Positions 18,134-29,599 are shown, counted from the first letter of the stretch. The stretch is DNA of 64,000 nucleotides from Caulobacter vibrioides OR37 (GCF_000372645.1 NZ_APMP01000008.1:62001-126000); one strand, 5' to 3'. Notes: a model not told the origin generated them from the sequence alone. Made by a program: numbers and translations.

Positions 18134-19270
18134 ATGGCGGACGAACTCGACGATCAGGCGGCGATGGCCCAATGGGCCGAGCAGAACCCCACGGGCGCTC
18201 TTGGCGAGGGCGGCGAGGGGACCAACGCGTTCGGCGACTTCTCGGGCGGCATGGGCGGCTGGGACGACGGCGGCGGCGAGGCGGGCTCCGAGCGCATCCT
18301 GAACCAGGACGAGATCGACAGTCTTCTGGGCTTCGATCTCTCGGGCGACGGCGGCGACGACCGCACCGGCATCCGCGCCATCATCAACTCGGCGCTGGTC
18401 AGCTACGAGCGCCTGCCGATGCTGGAAATCGTCTTCGACCGCCTGGTGCGGTTGATGACGACGTCCCTGCGGAACTTCACCTCCGACAACGTCGAGGTCA
18501 GCCTCGACAACATCAGTTCGATCCGTTTTGGCGACTATCTGAACTCGATCCCGCTGCCGGCGATCCTGGCGGTGTTCCGGGCCGAGGAGCTGGACAACTA
18601 CGGCCTGCTGACGGTCGACTCCAACCTGATCTACTCGATCGTCGACGTGCTGCTGGGCGGCCGTCGCGGCACGGCGGCGATGCGCATCGAGGGGCGGCCC
18701 TACACCACGATCGAGCGCGTGCTGGTGCAGCGGATGATCGAGGTGGTGCTGCACGATCTGAAGAGCGCCTTCGAGCCGCTGCACCCGGTCAGCTTCTCGC
18801 TGGACCGTCTGGAGACCAACCCGCGCTTCGCCGCCATCGCCCGGCCGGCCAACGCGGCGATCCTGGTCAAGCTGCGCATCGACATGGAAGACCGGGGCGG
18901 ACGCATCGAGCTCCTGCTGCCCTACGCCACGCTGGAGCCCATCCGGAAGATGCTGCTGCAGCAGTTCATGGGCGAGAAGTTCGGCCGAGACAACATCTGG
19001 GAAGGCCACTTGGCCACCGAGCTGTGGACCACCCAGATGGAGGTCCGCGCCGTGCTGGACGAGCAGCAGGTGCCGCTCTCGCGCGTGCTGAACATGCAGG
19101 TCGGCGACACCCTGATGCTGAACGCCACGCCCGACAGCCTGGTCGAGCTGCGCGCCGGGGCCATTCCGCTGACGCGCGGCCGCATGGGCCGGCGCAACCA
19201 CGCGATCGCCATCCGGGCCGAGGCGCCGCTGACGCCGGCCGCCAAGAAGGCCGTGCAGAAACTGAAATGA
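18134..19270 (+). CDS. fliM: Flagellar motor switch protein FliM
   Basis: A 378-residue switch/C-ring protein. Family blocks visible include L-N-Q-D-E-I-D-S-L-L-G-F (about 55-66), F-D-R-L-V-R-L-M-T-T-S-L-R-N-F, S-L-D-N-I-S-S-I-R-F-G-D-Y-L-N-S-I-P, and L-L-G-G-R-R-G. A C-terminal SpoA-type segment (about 290-350) follows. The N-terminus contains a Gly/Asp-rich stretch before the first motif, longer than in enteric FliM. The stop codon overlaps the next start as ATGA, showing tight coupling. Confidence 0.97.
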   Translation: MADELDDQAAMAQWAEQNPTGALGEGGEGTNAFGDFSGGMGGWDDGGGEAGSERILNQDEIDSLLGFDLSGDGGDDRTGIRAIINSALVSYERLPMLEIVFDRLVRLMTTSLRNFTSDNVEVSLDNISSIRFGDYLNSIPLPAILAVFRAEELDNYGLLTVDSNLIYSIVDVLLGGRRGTAAMRIEGRPYTTIERVLVQRMIEVVLHDLKSAFEPLHPVSFSLDRLETNPRFAAIARPANAAILVKLRIDMEDRGGRIELLLPYATLEPIRKMLLQQFMGEKFGRDNIWEGHLATELWTTQMEVRAVLDEQQVPLSRVLNMQVGDTLMLNATPDSLVELRAGAIPLTRGRMGRRNHAIAIRAEAPLTPAAKKAVQKLK

Positions 19271-19857
19271 GCCTCGTCGCCTTCGCCATGAACGGGTTCC
19301 TGGCGGTGCTGCTGATCGCGGCCCTGGCCTTTGGCTGGCGTCTGGAGCGCCGCCTGAAGGCTCTGCGCGACAGCCACGAGGGCTTCGCCAAGGCCGTCAA
19401 GGAACTGGACCAGGCCGCCGCGCGGGCCGAACAGGGGCTGGCCGATCTGCGCGCGGCCACCGACGAGGCGGCCGAGACCCTGGCTGTGCGCATCGAACGC
19501 GCCCAGGCCCTGGCGGCCCAGCTGGACGAGCGGATCAACCGGCCGCTATCCGCGCCCGTCGTCGAGCGGTCCCCGCGCGGCGGTCCGCTGGCGCCGCCGC
19601 GTCCGGCGCCGTCCGAGCGCGGCCTCCGCGACCCCGAGCCCGACGCCCTGGCCGAGCGGCGCCGCCTGAAGGCCGAGGATTTCGAGCGTCTGCTGGAGCG
19701 CGAGGACCGCCTCCCGCCGGCCGCGCGCCCCGTCCTGGGGACGCCGAGCGCGCCCCGCGAAACCCCGCGTTCACGGGCGCGGATCGATGATGACCTCTTC
19801 GAGGGACCGGGCGATGGCCTGCGTCCCGGAAGCAATCCCAGAGCGCCCCGCCGATGA
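19267..19857 (+). CDS. Single-pass membrane protein of the fliLM operon (DUF6468-like)
   Basis: A 196-residue protein beginning at the ATG that overlaps the fliM stop by four bases. One N-terminal transmembrane helix (about residues 5-20, A-F-A-M-N-G-F-L-A-V-L-L-I-A-A-L-A-F) is followed by a charged coiled-coil region (about 25-90, including L-D-Q-A-A-A-R-A-E-Q-G-L-A-D-L-R). The C-terminal half is disordered and Pro/Arg-rich. It fits the pattern I associate with DUF6468, found next to alphaproteobacterial flagellar genes. No biochemical role is known to me. Overlaps on both sides argue for co-translation with FliM and the MotE-like protein. Confidence 0.8.
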   Translation: MSLVAFAMNGFLAVLLIAALAFGWRLERRLKALRDSHEGFAKAVKELDQAAARAEQGLADLRAATDEAAETLAVRIERAQALAAQLDERINRPLSAPVVERSPRGGPLAPPRPAPSERGLRDPEPDALAERRRLKAEDFERLLEREDRLPPAARPVLGTPSAPRETPRSRARIDDDLFEGPGDGLRPGSNPRAPRR

Positions 19858-20714
19858 AGAACGTTCCGCGTATCCTGCCCCTGGTCGGCGTCGCTGTCGG
19901 GGGCGTCCTGGCGATCAACGCCATCGCCGGCGCCAAGTCGCTGCCGGACCTGGTGAGCGGGGCCAAGGCCTTCGCCGAGGGCGTGGCCAAGCCTGACGCG
20001 AAGAAGGACGCCAAAGCGGACTCGAAGGGCGGCGAGGAAGCGCCCTCTGCCGAGGGCGCGGGCCAGCCGGCCGCCGCCAACGCGCCGCCGCCGCGCGTCT
20101 GCGCCCCTTCGGCCGACGCCTTGGCCAAGGAGGCGGGTCTTTCGCCCGCCGAACTGCGCGTTTTGCAAAGCCTGGGCGCCCGGCGGGGCCAATTGGACCA
20201 GCGCGAGCAAGACATCGATGTCCAGCTGCAGCTGCTGGCCGCCGCCGAGGCCAAGCTGGACGCCAAGATGAAGGCCCTGACCGGCCTGAAGGGCGACATC
20301 CAGGGCCTGCTGGGCCAGGTCGACGCCAAGAAGCAGGCCGAGGTCGACCGCCTGGTCACCGTCTATCAGGGCATGAAGCCCAAGGACGCCGCGGCCCGGA
20401 TGACGCTGCTGTCCGACGACGTCCGCCTGCCGATCGCCGCCAAGATGAAGGAGCGCGCGCTGTCGCAGATCCTGGCCAACATGGCGCCGAACGAGGCCAA
20501 GATCCTGACCGAGCGTCTGGCCGCGCGGATGGCCAACCCCGTCGTCGAGAAGGGCAAGGCGGCCATCGCCGACAACGCCTCGGCCAACGCCGCCGCGCCG
20601 AACGCCGCCGCTCCGGCCCAGCAGGCCGACGCGGGCCTGGCCGGCGACGCGCCGGACGCGGCGAAGGCCAAGGGCGCCAAGGCCGGCAAGCCCGCGCCCA
20701 AGAAGGCCGGTTAA
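19854..20714 (+). CDS. MotE-like flagellar motor protein
   Basis: A 286-residue protein. An N-terminal hydrophobic segment (about 7-26) acts as signal or anchor; a Lys/Ala-rich linker follows. A long coiled coil (about 100-160, L-Q-S-L-G-A-R-R-G-Q-L-D-Q-R-E-Q-D-I-D-V-Q) leads to an MgtE-N/FliG-like helical domain with V-Y-Q-G-M-K-P-K-D-A-A-A-R-M and I-L-A-N-M-A-P-N-E-A-K-I-L-T-E-R-L (about 180-225). This architecture matches MotE, the chaperone of periplasmic MotC in rhizobia. The C-terminal tail is low-complexity Ala/Lys/Pro. The start overlaps the previous stop by four bases. Confidence 0.8.
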   Translation: MKNVPRILPLVGVAVGGVLAINAIAGAKSLPDLVSGAKAFAEGVAKPDAKKDAKADSKGGEEAPSAEGAGQPAAANAPPPRVCAPSADALAKEAGLSPAELRVLQSLGARRGQLDQREQDIDVQLQLLAAAEAKLDAKMKALTGLKGDIQGLLGQVDAKKQAEVDRLVTVYQGMKPKDAAARMTLLSDDVRLPIAAKMKERALSQILANMAPNEAKILTERLAARMANPVVEKGKAAIADNASANAAAPNAAAPAQQADAGLAGDAPDAAKAKGAKAGKPAPKKAG

Positions 20715-20723
20715 GGGAGGCCC

Positions 20724-23597
20724 ATGACCCTTCGCCAGCTCCTGCGCTCCAGCGTCGCCGCCGCGTGCATCGCGGGGACGCTGGCGCCGTCCGTGCAAGC
20801 CGGCCCGCCGCCCGTCGCGGCGCGCGGCGCGCTGGACGTGCGCGTGGCGCAGGCAGCCGACTTCTCGCGCCTGGAGTTCCACTGGATCGGCGGCGCGAAG
20901 ATGGTCTCGCACCGCGAGGGGCAGACGCTGGTGATGCGGTTCAGCCGCGACGCCAATCCCGATCTCTCCACGCTGACGATCGCCCCGCCGCGCTGGGTCA
21001 AGTCGTCCGAGGCTCGCCACGTCAACGGCGTGCTGGAGATCGTCGTCACCCTGACCGACGACGCCGACGCGCGGCTGGGCAACGCGGACGGCGTCGACTT
21101 CGTCAACATCTTCGCCCGGCCGGGCGCGGCGCCGGCCGCCCAGGCCGCGCCCGCCGCCGCGCCGGTCGGTCGGCCCAACCCGATGCCCGCCGGCGGCGTC
21201 GTGCGTCCCGAGTTTTCCAAGCAGGACCAGCAGGTCACCCTGACGTTCGACTGGGCGGCGCCGGCCGGCGTCGCGGTCTTCCGGCGGGGGGAGGCGATCT
21301 GGGTCGTGTTCGACACCCCGGCCCGGATCGACATCGGCAAACTGCCGACCTCCAGCATCCGCTATTCGAAGATCCAGGCGTTCAAGGGCGCCGACTACAG
21401 CGCCCTTCGGATCGTCGCGCCGTCGGGGACGCCCTATGTCGCCGAAGGGCTGGGCGGCGCCTGGAAGATCAGCCTGGGGCCGGGTTCGCAGGCGACCCCC
21501 GACGTGATCAAGGTGGCGCGCGACGAGAGCGTCCACCCCGCCACCTTGTCGGCCCGGATCTCGGGCGTGACCAAGGCGGTCTGGGTCGACGACCCGGCGG
21601 TCGGCGACAAGATGATTGTCGCCCCGGCCCTGGCGCCGTCCAAGGGCCTGCCGTCGCGTCGCGAATATGTCGAAATGGCCCTGCTGCCCTCGGCGCAGGG
21701 CATGGCGCTGGAAACCTACGCTCAGGATCTCATGGTGCAGGCGCAGGGCGACCTGCTGCGCATCGGCCGGCCCAAGGGGCTGGTGCTGTCGCCGATCTCG
21801 GCCTCGACCCCGCCGGAGGAGGCGGCCGCCGGCGCGCCGCAGCCGATGTCGATGCCGGCCTTGATCGACCTGGACAACTGGCCCAAGACCGGTTCGGGCG
21901 GCTTCCTGGCCCGCTACAACGCCTTGCAGAACGCCATCCCCGCCGCGCCGGCCGGCGACGGCAAGGACGGCGACGTCGGCGCTCGCATGGCCCTGGCCCG
22001 CTTCCTGGTCGGCTCGCAGATGTCGTTCGAGGCGATCGGCGTTCTCAACGCGGCGGGTCGCAAGCATCAGACCCTGCTGGGCGACGCCGAGTTCCGGGGC
22101 CTTCGGGGCATGGCCAAGGTCATGGCCGGACGCCTGGCCGAGGCGGACGCCGACTTCTCCTCGCCGGTGCTGTCGGACGATCCGTCCAGCGCGCTGTGGC
22201 GAGGCTATATCTCGACCAAGCAGGGCCAGTACGCCGACGCGCGAACCAAGTTCGTCAATGGGGGGCGGGCTTTGGACCTGTTCCCGCCGATCTGGCGCGC
22301 CCGTTTCCTCCTGGCCGAGGCCCAGGCGGCGCTCGGCGTCGGCGACCTGACCGGCGCCATGCAGTTCGTGACCAAGGCCCTGGCCCAGCCGAAGGTCCCC
22401 GTCGAGGACCAGCTGGACATCCGCCTGACCCAGGCCCGGATCTTCGAGGCCCAGGGCGACAAGAACCGCGCCCAGAAGATGTTCGAGGCCATAGGGCGCT
22501 CGCCCTATGAACGTCAGTCGACCCCGGCTCAACTGCACGCCGCCCAGCTGCAATATGCCCGCGGTCAGATCAACGCGCCCAAGGCCGCCGACACCCTGAA
22601 CCAGCTGCGCTATCGCTGGCGCGGCGACGGGGTGGAGCTGGAGGTCATCCGGGCGCTGGGCAAGCTGTATATCGACCAGGGCCGCTATCGCGAGGCGCTG
22701 GAAGTGTTGCGCTCGGCCGGCCGGCAACTGCCCGACCGACCGGAAGCGGTGGCGTTGCAGAACGACCTTTCCAACACCTTCCGGCAGCTGTTCCTGCAGG
22801 GCCTGGCCGACGGGATGCAGCCTGTGCAGGCGGTGGGTCTGTTCTATGACTTCCAGGACCTGACGCCGATCGGCGCCGACGGCGACCAGATGGTCCGCAA
22901 TCTTGTGCGTCGCCTGGTCGATGTCGATCTTCTGGACGATGCGGCCAAGCTCTTGAAATACCAGGTCGACAACCGCTTGAACGGCGTGCCCAAGGCTCAG
23001 GTCGCCACCGACCTGGCCTGGATCTACCTGATGAACAAGAAGCCGGAGGATGCGCTGGACGCGATCAACGCGACGCGCACGACCATCCTGCCGCCGGCTC
23101 TGAACGCCGAGCGCCGTCTGGCCTCGGCCCGCGCCCTGATGGGCCTGGGGCGCTATGACGCCGCGCTGGATCTGGTCGAGAAGGACCCCAGCAAGGACGG
23201 CCAGGAGATCCGCGCCGAGATCGCCTGGAAGCAGCACAGCTGGCCCTTGGCCGGGGCGCTGTACGAGAAGGCGCTGGGCGATCGTTTCAAGACCCCGGGC
23301 GCTCTGAGCCCCGGCGACGAGGCCCGGCTGCTGCGCGCCGGCGTCGCCTACAGCCTGGCCGACGACAACGCGGCGCTCGCGCGGCTTCGCCAGCGCTGGT
23401 CCGGCTTCGTCGAGGGCGCCGGCAATCCCGACGGCCTGCGCGTGGCGTTGCAGGGGGTGAATATCGAGTCGCTGTCGCCTTCGGACTTCAGCCGCGTGAC
23501 CGCCGACAATGAAGCCTTCAACGGCTGGGTCGGGCGCATGAAGGACAAGTTCCGCACCGGTCAACCCGCCGGCTCGCCCGCCCGCGCGAGCAAATAG
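20724..23597 (+). CDS. Large periplasmic TPR protein in the flagellar motor operon
   Basis: A 957-residue protein starting 9 bp after the MotE-like gene. The N-terminus is a signal peptide (M-T-L-R-Q-L-L-R-S-S-V-A-A-A-C-I-A-G-T-L-A). Residues about 40-230 form a beta-rich region reminiscent of AMIN-type domains (F-S-R-L-E-F-H-W-I-G-G; V-T-L-T-F-D-W). From about 420 to 900 there are TPR-like helical hairpins (for example L-Y-I-D-Q-G-R-Y-R-E-A-L-E-V-L and A-R-A-L-M-G-L-G-R-Y-D-A-A-L-D-L-V). I cannot name an enzyme or a characterised homologue. Operon membership and export make a motor-associated scaffold the best guess. Confidence 0.8.
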   Translation: MTLRQLLRSSVAAACIAGTLAPSVQAGPPPVAARGALDVRVAQAADFSRLEFHWIGGAKMVSHREGQTLVMRFSRDANPDLSTLTIAPPRWVKSSEARHVNGVLEIVVTLTDDADARLGNADGVDFVNIFARPGAAPAAQAAPAAAPVGRPNPMPAGGVVRPEFSKQDQQVTLTFDWAAPAGVAVFRRGEAIWVVFDTPARIDIGKLPTSSIRYSKIQAFKGADYSALRIVAPSGTPYVAEGLGGAWKISLGPGSQATPDVIKVARDESVHPATLSARISGVTKAVWVDDPAVGDKMIVAPALAPSKGLPSRREYVEMALLPSAQGMALETYAQDLMVQAQGDLLRIGRPKGLVLSPISASTPPEEAAAGAPQPMSMPALIDLDNWPKTGSGGFLARYNALQNAIPAAPAGDGKDGDVGARMALARFLVGSQMSFEAIGVLNAAGRKHQTLLGDAEFRGLRGMAKVMAGRLAEADADFSSPVLSDDPSSALWRGYISTKQGQYADARTKFVNGGRALDLFPPIWRARFLLAEAQAALGVGDLTGAMQFVTKALAQPKVPVEDQLDIRLTQARIFEAQGDKNRAQKMFEAIGRSPYERQSTPAQLHAAQLQYARGQINAPKAADTLNQLRYRWRGDGVELEVIRALGKLYIDQGRYREALEVLRSAGRQLPDRPEAVALQNDLSNTFRQLFLQGLADGMQPVQAVGLFYDFQDLTPIGADGDQMVRNLVRRLVDVDLLDDAAKLLKYQVDNRLNGVPKAQVATDLAWIYLMNKKPEDALDAINATRTTILPPALNAERRLASARALMGLGRYDAALDLVEKDPSKDGQEIRAEIAWKQHSWPLAGALYEKALGDRFKTPGALSPGDEARLLRAGVAYSLADDNAALARLRQRWSGFVEGAGNPDGLRVALQGVNIESLSPSDFSRVTADNEAFNGWVGRMKDKFRTGQPAGSPARASK

Positions 23598-23814
23598 GGC
23601 AGGGGATTTCCTCAAACAACGGTTTGAAAGCCGGTTCGAGGCACGAGGCGCCCTGGAATGGGCTGCTCGAAGCGCGAAAACACCTCGCAAAAGGCGATTG
23701 GTCCTGTGGCGGCGTCCGGGCGTTTATCCTAGTTAGGGCCGCCCGAACTCCCATGTGTGGCCCGTGGCCAGGGACGCGTTCCCTGGACGCTTGCCTTTCT
23801 GCCGCGGGCATGTC

Positions 23815-23830
23815 ATGACAACGTTGTCAT
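23815..23830. promoter_or_regulatory. LacI-family operator before zwf
   Basis: ATGACAACGTTGTCAT is a perfect 16-bp palindrome with the central CG typical of LacI-family operators. It lies only 13 bp before the zwf start. The same sequence with one central change occurs before the LacI gene at 29706, tying this operon to that regulator. Confidence 0.85.
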
Positions 23831-23843
23831 AGGGTGGAAGACA

Positions 23844-25307
23844 TTGGCTAAGAAAAACGAAGGCGGCGAGACCGGCCGCGAGGTGTTGGTGCTGCTCGGC
23901 GGCGCGGGCGATCTGGCCCTGCGGATGCTGCTGCCTTCCCTCTATTTCCTCGAACTTGACCGTCTGCTGCCCCATGACCTGCGGATCATCGGGGTGGCGC
24001 GCGCCGACCATGACGCCGCCAGCTACAAGGCTCTTGTCCGCGAGCAGCTGGGCAAGCGCGCGACGGTCGAGGAGGCGGTCTGGAACCGCCTGGCCGCCCG
24101 TCTCGACTACGTGCCCGCCAACATCACCAGCGAGGACGACACCAAGAAGTTGGCCGAACGCATTGGCGCGCATGGCGATCTGGTTATCTTCTTCTCGCTG
24201 TCGCCCAGCCTGTATGGCCCGGCCTGCCAGGCGCTTCAGGCGGCGGGTCTGACCGGGCCCAAGACGCGCCTGATCCTGGAAAAGCCGCTGGGCCGCGACC
24301 TGGAAAGCTCGCGCGCCACCAACGCCGCCGTGGCCGCCGTGGTCGACGAGAGCCAAGTTTTCCGCATCGACCACTATCTGGGCAAGGAAACCGTCCAGAA
24401 CCTGACCGCCCTGCGCTTCGCCAACGTGCTGTTCGAGCCCTTGTGGGATCGCAACACGATCGACCACGTGCAGATCACCATCGCCGAGACCGAGAAGGTC
24501 GGCGACCGTTGGCCCTATTACGACGAGTACGGCGCGCTTCGGGACATGGTGCAGAACCACATGCTGCAACTGCTCTGCCTCGTCGCCATGGAGGCCCCAT
24601 CGGGCTTCGATCCCGACGCGGTGCGCGACGAGAAGGTCAAGGTGCTGCGGTCGCTGCGCCCGTTCACCAAGGAGACGGTGGCCCACGACACCGTGCGCGG
24701 CCAGTACGTGGCCGGCGTGGTCGAGGGCGCCGCGCGCGTCGGCTATGTCGATGAAGTCGGCAAGCCCACCAAGACCGAGACCTTCGTGGCCATGAAGGTG
24801 GCGATCGACAACTGGCGCTGGGACGGCGTGCCGTTCTTCCTGCGCACCGGCAAGAACCTGCCTGACCGCCGCACCCAGATCGTCGTGCAGTTCAAGCCTC
24901 TGCCGCACAATATCTTCGGGCCCGCCACCGACGGCGAGCTGTGCGCCAACCGTCTGGTCATCGACCTGCAACCGGACGAGGACATCTCGCTGACGATCAT
25001 GAACAAGCGCCCCGGCCTTTCCGAGGAGGGAATGCGCCTGCAGTCGCTGCCGCTGTCGCTGTCGTTCGGCCAGAGCGGCGGTCGCCGCCGGATCGCCTAT
25101 GAGAAGCTGTTCCTGGACGCCTTCCGCGGCGACCGCACCCTGTTCGTGCGCCGGGACGAGGTCGAGCAGGCGTGGAAGTTCATCGACGCCGTCTCGGCCG
25201 CCTGGGAAGAGGCTAAGATCGAGCCGGCCCACTACGCGGCGGGCACGTGGGGGCCGCAGTCGGCGCAGGGCCTGATCTCGCCCGGCGGTCGGTCCTGGAA
25301 GGCCTGA
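23844..25307 (+). CDS. zwf: Glucose-6-phosphate 1-dehydrogenase
   Basis: A 487-residue enzyme. I place the start at TTG 23844, with AGGGTGGA about 6 bases upstream and just after the operator; the frame stays open upstream but crosses the operator and lacks family sequence. It oxidises glucose 6-phosphate to the lactone with NAD(P)+. The nucleotide site is L-L-G-G-A-G-D-L-A-L-R-M-L; the active site R-I-D-H-Y-L-G-K-E is intact, and L-I-L-E-K-P-L-G-R-D-L also matches. It is the first gene of zwf-pgl-edd-glk. Confidence 0.97.
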   Translation: MAKKNEGGETGREVLVLLGGAGDLALRMLLPSLYFLELDRLLPHDLRIIGVARADHDAASYKALVREQLGKRATVEEAVWNRLAARLDYVPANITSEDDTKKLAERIGAHGDLVIFFSLSPSLYGPACQALQAAGLTGPKTRLILEKPLGRDLESSRATNAAVAAVVDESQVFRIDHYLGKETVQNLTALRFANVLFEPLWDRNTIDHVQITIAETEKVGDRWPYYDEYGALRDMVQNHMLQLLCLVAMEAPSGFDPDAVRDEKVKVLRSLRPFTKETVAHDTVRGQYVAGVVEGAARVGYVDEVGKPTKTETFVAMKVAIDNWRWDGVPFFLRTGKNLPDRRTQIVVQFKPLPHNIFGPATDGELCANRLVIDLQPDEDISLTIMNKRPGLSEEGMRLQSLPLSLSFGQSGGRRRIAYEKLFLDAFRGDRTLFVRRDEVEQAWKFIDAVSAAWEEAKIEPAHYAAGTWGPQSAQGLISPGGRSWKA

Positions 25308-25311
25308 TGCG

Positions 25312-26004
25312 ATGCCCAAGCCCCGGATCGAATCCTTTCCGACGCGCGAGGCGCTCTACGACGCGGCGGCCTCGACGATCGTCCAGGCGCTGAACACGGC
25401 GGTGGCCGTCCATGGCGTCGCGGGCTTCGCGGCGACCGGCGGCACGACCCCGGCGCCGGTCTATGATCGCCTTTCGACCCTGACCGCGCCGTGGGACAAG
25501 GTCATGGTCACCCTAACCGACGAGCGCTGGGTGCCGCCGACCGATCCCGGCAGCAACGAGGGCCTGGTGCGTCGCCACCTGCTGACCGGCCAGGCGGCCA
25601 AGGCCGGCTTTTCGCCGCTGTTCTTCGCGGGCGTCGGCCACGAGGAGGCCGCGCTGAAGGCCCAGGCCGGCGTCGCCGCCGCCGCGCCGTTCGGCGTGGT
25701 GCTGCTGGGCGTGGGACCCGACGGCCACGTCGCCTCGCTGTTTCCGGGCAATCCCGAGCTGGCGCGCGGTCTGGATCCGGAGTCCGACCGGCTGGTGCTG
25801 GCCGTGCCGCCCGGCGACCCGGCGCCGGACATTCCCCGGCTCAGCCTGACCCTCAAGGCGCTGCTCCAGACGGATCTGATCGTGCTTTTGATCACCGGTC
25901 AGGCCAAACGCGCGTTGTTGGAAGGCGACGTCGATCCGGCGCTGCCGGTCGCCGCCATTCTGAACCAGGACCGCGCCAAGGTCCGCATCCTCTGGGCGGA
26001 GTAA
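25312..26004 (+). CDS. pgl: 6-phosphogluconolactonase
   Basis: A 230-residue enzyme hydrolysing 6-phosphogluconolactone. The family pieces are [14 protein letters not shown] (about 42-55), [17 protein letters not shown] (about 66-82) and [14 protein letters not shown], which contains the catalytic His. It begins 4 bp after zwf and ends 5 bp before edd, so the three are surely cotranscribed. Confidence 0.97.
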   Translation: MPKPRIESFPTREALYDAAASTIVQALNTAVAVHGVAGFAATGGTTPAPVYDRLSTLTAPWDKVMVTLTDERWVPPTDPGSNEGLVRRHLLTGQAAKAGFSPLFFAGVGHEEAALKAQAGVAAAAPFGVVLLGVGPDGHVASLFPGNPELARGLDPESDRLVLAVPPGDPAPDIPRLSLTLKALLQTDLIVLLITGQAKRALLEGDVDPALPVAAILNQDRAKVRILWAE

Positions 26005-26009
26005 TCGCC

Positions 26010-27818
<1,809 letters not shown>

Positions 27819-27832
27819 GGAAGCGCTAACGC

Positions 27833-28828
27833 ATGGATGGCAATCACAGCGGGGGGCTTGGCCTCGTCGGCGACATCGGCGGCACCAACGCCCGCTTCGC
27901 CCTGGTCGAATTCGACGGTCAGGACCCGCGCCTGATCGAGCCCACGGCCTACAGGGGCGGGGACTACCGCACGGCCGAGGACGCCATCGAGCATTATCTC
28001 CAGAAGGTCGGCGTCCGACATCCGGACCAGGCTGTGGTGGCCGTCGCCGGTCCGATCGAGCATGGCTCGGTCCACATGACCAACCTGGACTGGCGGATCT
28101 CGGAAGACAGCCTGCGTCGCGCCGGCGGCTTCCGAAACGCCAAGCTTATCAACGACTTCACCGCCCAAGCCCTGGCGGCGCCGCGCTTGGGCCCCAAGGA
28201 CCTGCGCCAAATCGGTCCCCTGCCGACCTCGGGCGAGGGGGATCTGGCGATCCTCGGGCCCGGCACCGGCTTCGGCGTCGCGGGCCTCGTGCGTCGCCAC
28301 GGTCAGGAGATCCCGCTGGCCACCGAGGGCGGTCACGTGGCCTTCGCCCCGGTCGACGAGGTCGAGATCGAGGTGCTGTGTGCCTTGACCAAGGATCTGC
28401 AAGGCGGCCGCGTCTCGGTCGAGCGCATCCTGTCGGGCCCGGGCATGGAAGACCTGCACGTCGCGCTGGGCGCGGCCGAGGGACGTCAGGTCGAGGCCCT
28501 GACCGCCAAGCAGATCACCGAACACGCCGTCGAGGGCTGCGCCGACAGCCTGGCCACGGTGAACCGGTTCTGCGCGGTGCTGGGCTCGACGGCGGGCGAC
28601 ATCGCCCTGACCCTGGGCGCGCGCGGCGGCGTGTTCGTCGCTGGCGGCATCGCGCCCCGCATCATCGACATCCTGGAAAAGAGTCCGTTCCGCGAGCGCT
28701 TCGAGGCCAAGGGGCGTCTGTCGGGCTTTACCAAGGCGATCCCGACCCACGTCATCCTGCACCCGCACACCGCCCTGATCGGCGCGGCGGTGGCCCTGAC
28801 GCCGGAGGGCAGGGCGGCGGTGTCATAA
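27833..28828 (+). CDS. glk: Glucokinase
   Basis: A 331-residue kinase of the bacterial Glk family that phosphorylates glucose with ATP. The phosphate loop V-G-D-I-G-G-T-N-A-R-F-A-L is at residues 10-22. The catalytic region includes K-L-I-N-D-F-T-A-Q-A-L-A, and the sugar-binding E-G-G-H-V-A-F-A-P and L-G-P-G-T-G-F-G-V-A are present. It is the last gene of the zwf operon, so intracellular glucose enters the Entner-Doudoroff route by products of a single transcript. Confidence 0.96.
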   Translation: MDGNHSGGLGLVGDIGGTNARFALVEFDGQDPRLIEPTAYRGGDYRTAEDAIEHYLQKVGVRHPDQAVVAVAGPIEHGSVHMTNLDWRISEDSLRRAGGFRNAKLINDFTAQALAAPRLGPKDLRQIGPLPTSGEGDLAILGPGTGFGVAGLVRRHGQEIPLATEGGHVAFAPVDEVEIEVLCALTKDLQGGRVSVERILSGPGMEDLHVALGAAEGRQVEALTAKQITEHAVEGCADSLATVNRFCAVLGSTAGDIALTLGARGGVFVAGGIAPRIIDILEKSPFRERFEAKGRLSGFTKAIPTHVILHPHTALIGAAVALTPEGRAAVS

Positions 28829-28837
28829 GGCGTTAGC

Positions 28838-29599
28838 CTACTTCAGCTTCGGGATCTTCCGAAACTCCGCCGCGCGCTTGGCGATCAGGCCTCGGCATTG
28901 GGCCGCGGTTTCCGGGTGCGCGCGGCCGGCGGCGCGGCGCTTGTCGAAATAGGCGAAGGCCTGGTCGTAGATGTCGGGCGGCACGACATACGGCTCGCGC
29001 AGCGGCGCCATGGCGGCGTCCGCCGCCCCCTTGCCGAGATGCGCCTCGCACGCGCCGGCCGCCTCGGCCAAGGCCGCGCCGGCCTTGATCAACGGCGTCT
29101 GCCAGCCCGCGCGGCCGAGCGGCTCGAGCAGGCTGTCGGCATAGCGCAGAGCCACCGACGAGGCGCGGCTGCGCGGCGGCGGTTCCAGCAGGATCGAGCC
29201 CAGAGGATCGTCGGCGACGCGGTGGCAGCGGGCGGCGACCTCGGTCGCGAACAGGCGCAGGTCCGCGTCGCCGCTGGGATCGGCCAACCTGGCCTTCACC
29301 TTGTCGAGGCCGGCCTGCATCTCCTGGCTTTCCCGAGCTTGGGCGGCGGCGGCGGCGGCCTCCGCGTCCTGGGCCCCGACGCCCGCGCGGTCGGCGACCT
29401 TGTCGACGGCCTGGCGATAGGCCTCGCCGCTCGGGTCCAGCCGCTTGTAGCCGGCCGCCTCGCAGAACGGCGCGTCGCCCGCGAAGCGGCCATAGGTCTC
29501 CAGACGCCCCATGACCAGCGGCGAAGGCTGGGCGCTGGCCAGCGTCGGCGCGATCCAGGCGCCCACGGCGAGCGCGGCGAACATGCCCACGGATTTCAT
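28838..29599 (-). CDS. Hypothetical exported protein
   Basis: A 253-residue protein with a signal peptide (M-K-S-V-G-M-F-A-A-L-A-V-G-A-W-I-A-P-T-L-A-S-A-Q). The mature part is helical and Ala-rich, with four spaced cysteines (in F-C-E-A, R-C-H-R, A-C-E-A and Q-C-R-G), which could form two disulfides in the periplasm. I do not recognise the family. It converges on glk with only 9 bp between the stops and shares its promoter region with the divergent LacI gene. Confidence 0.75.
   Translation of the reverse strand: MKSVGMFAALAVGAWIAPTLASAQPSPLVMGRLETYGRFAGDAPFCEAAGYKRLDPSGEAYRQAVDKVADRAGVGAQDAEAAAAAAQARESQEMQAGLDKVKARLADPSGDADLRLFATEVAARCHRVADDPLGSILLEPPPRSRASSVALRYADSLLEPLGRAGWQTPLIKAGAALAEAAGACEAHLGKGAADAAMAPLREPYVVPPDIYDQAFAYFDKRRAAGRAHPETAAQCRGLIAKRAAEFRKIPKLK

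Noticed and set aside
18966-23690. A 1574-codon open frame on the minus strand across the fliM-TPR operon
   Set aside because: It is antisense to well-supported flagellar genes, shows no domain motif, and is rich in Arg/Gly/Ala as expected for the shadow frame of high-GC3 coding DNA.
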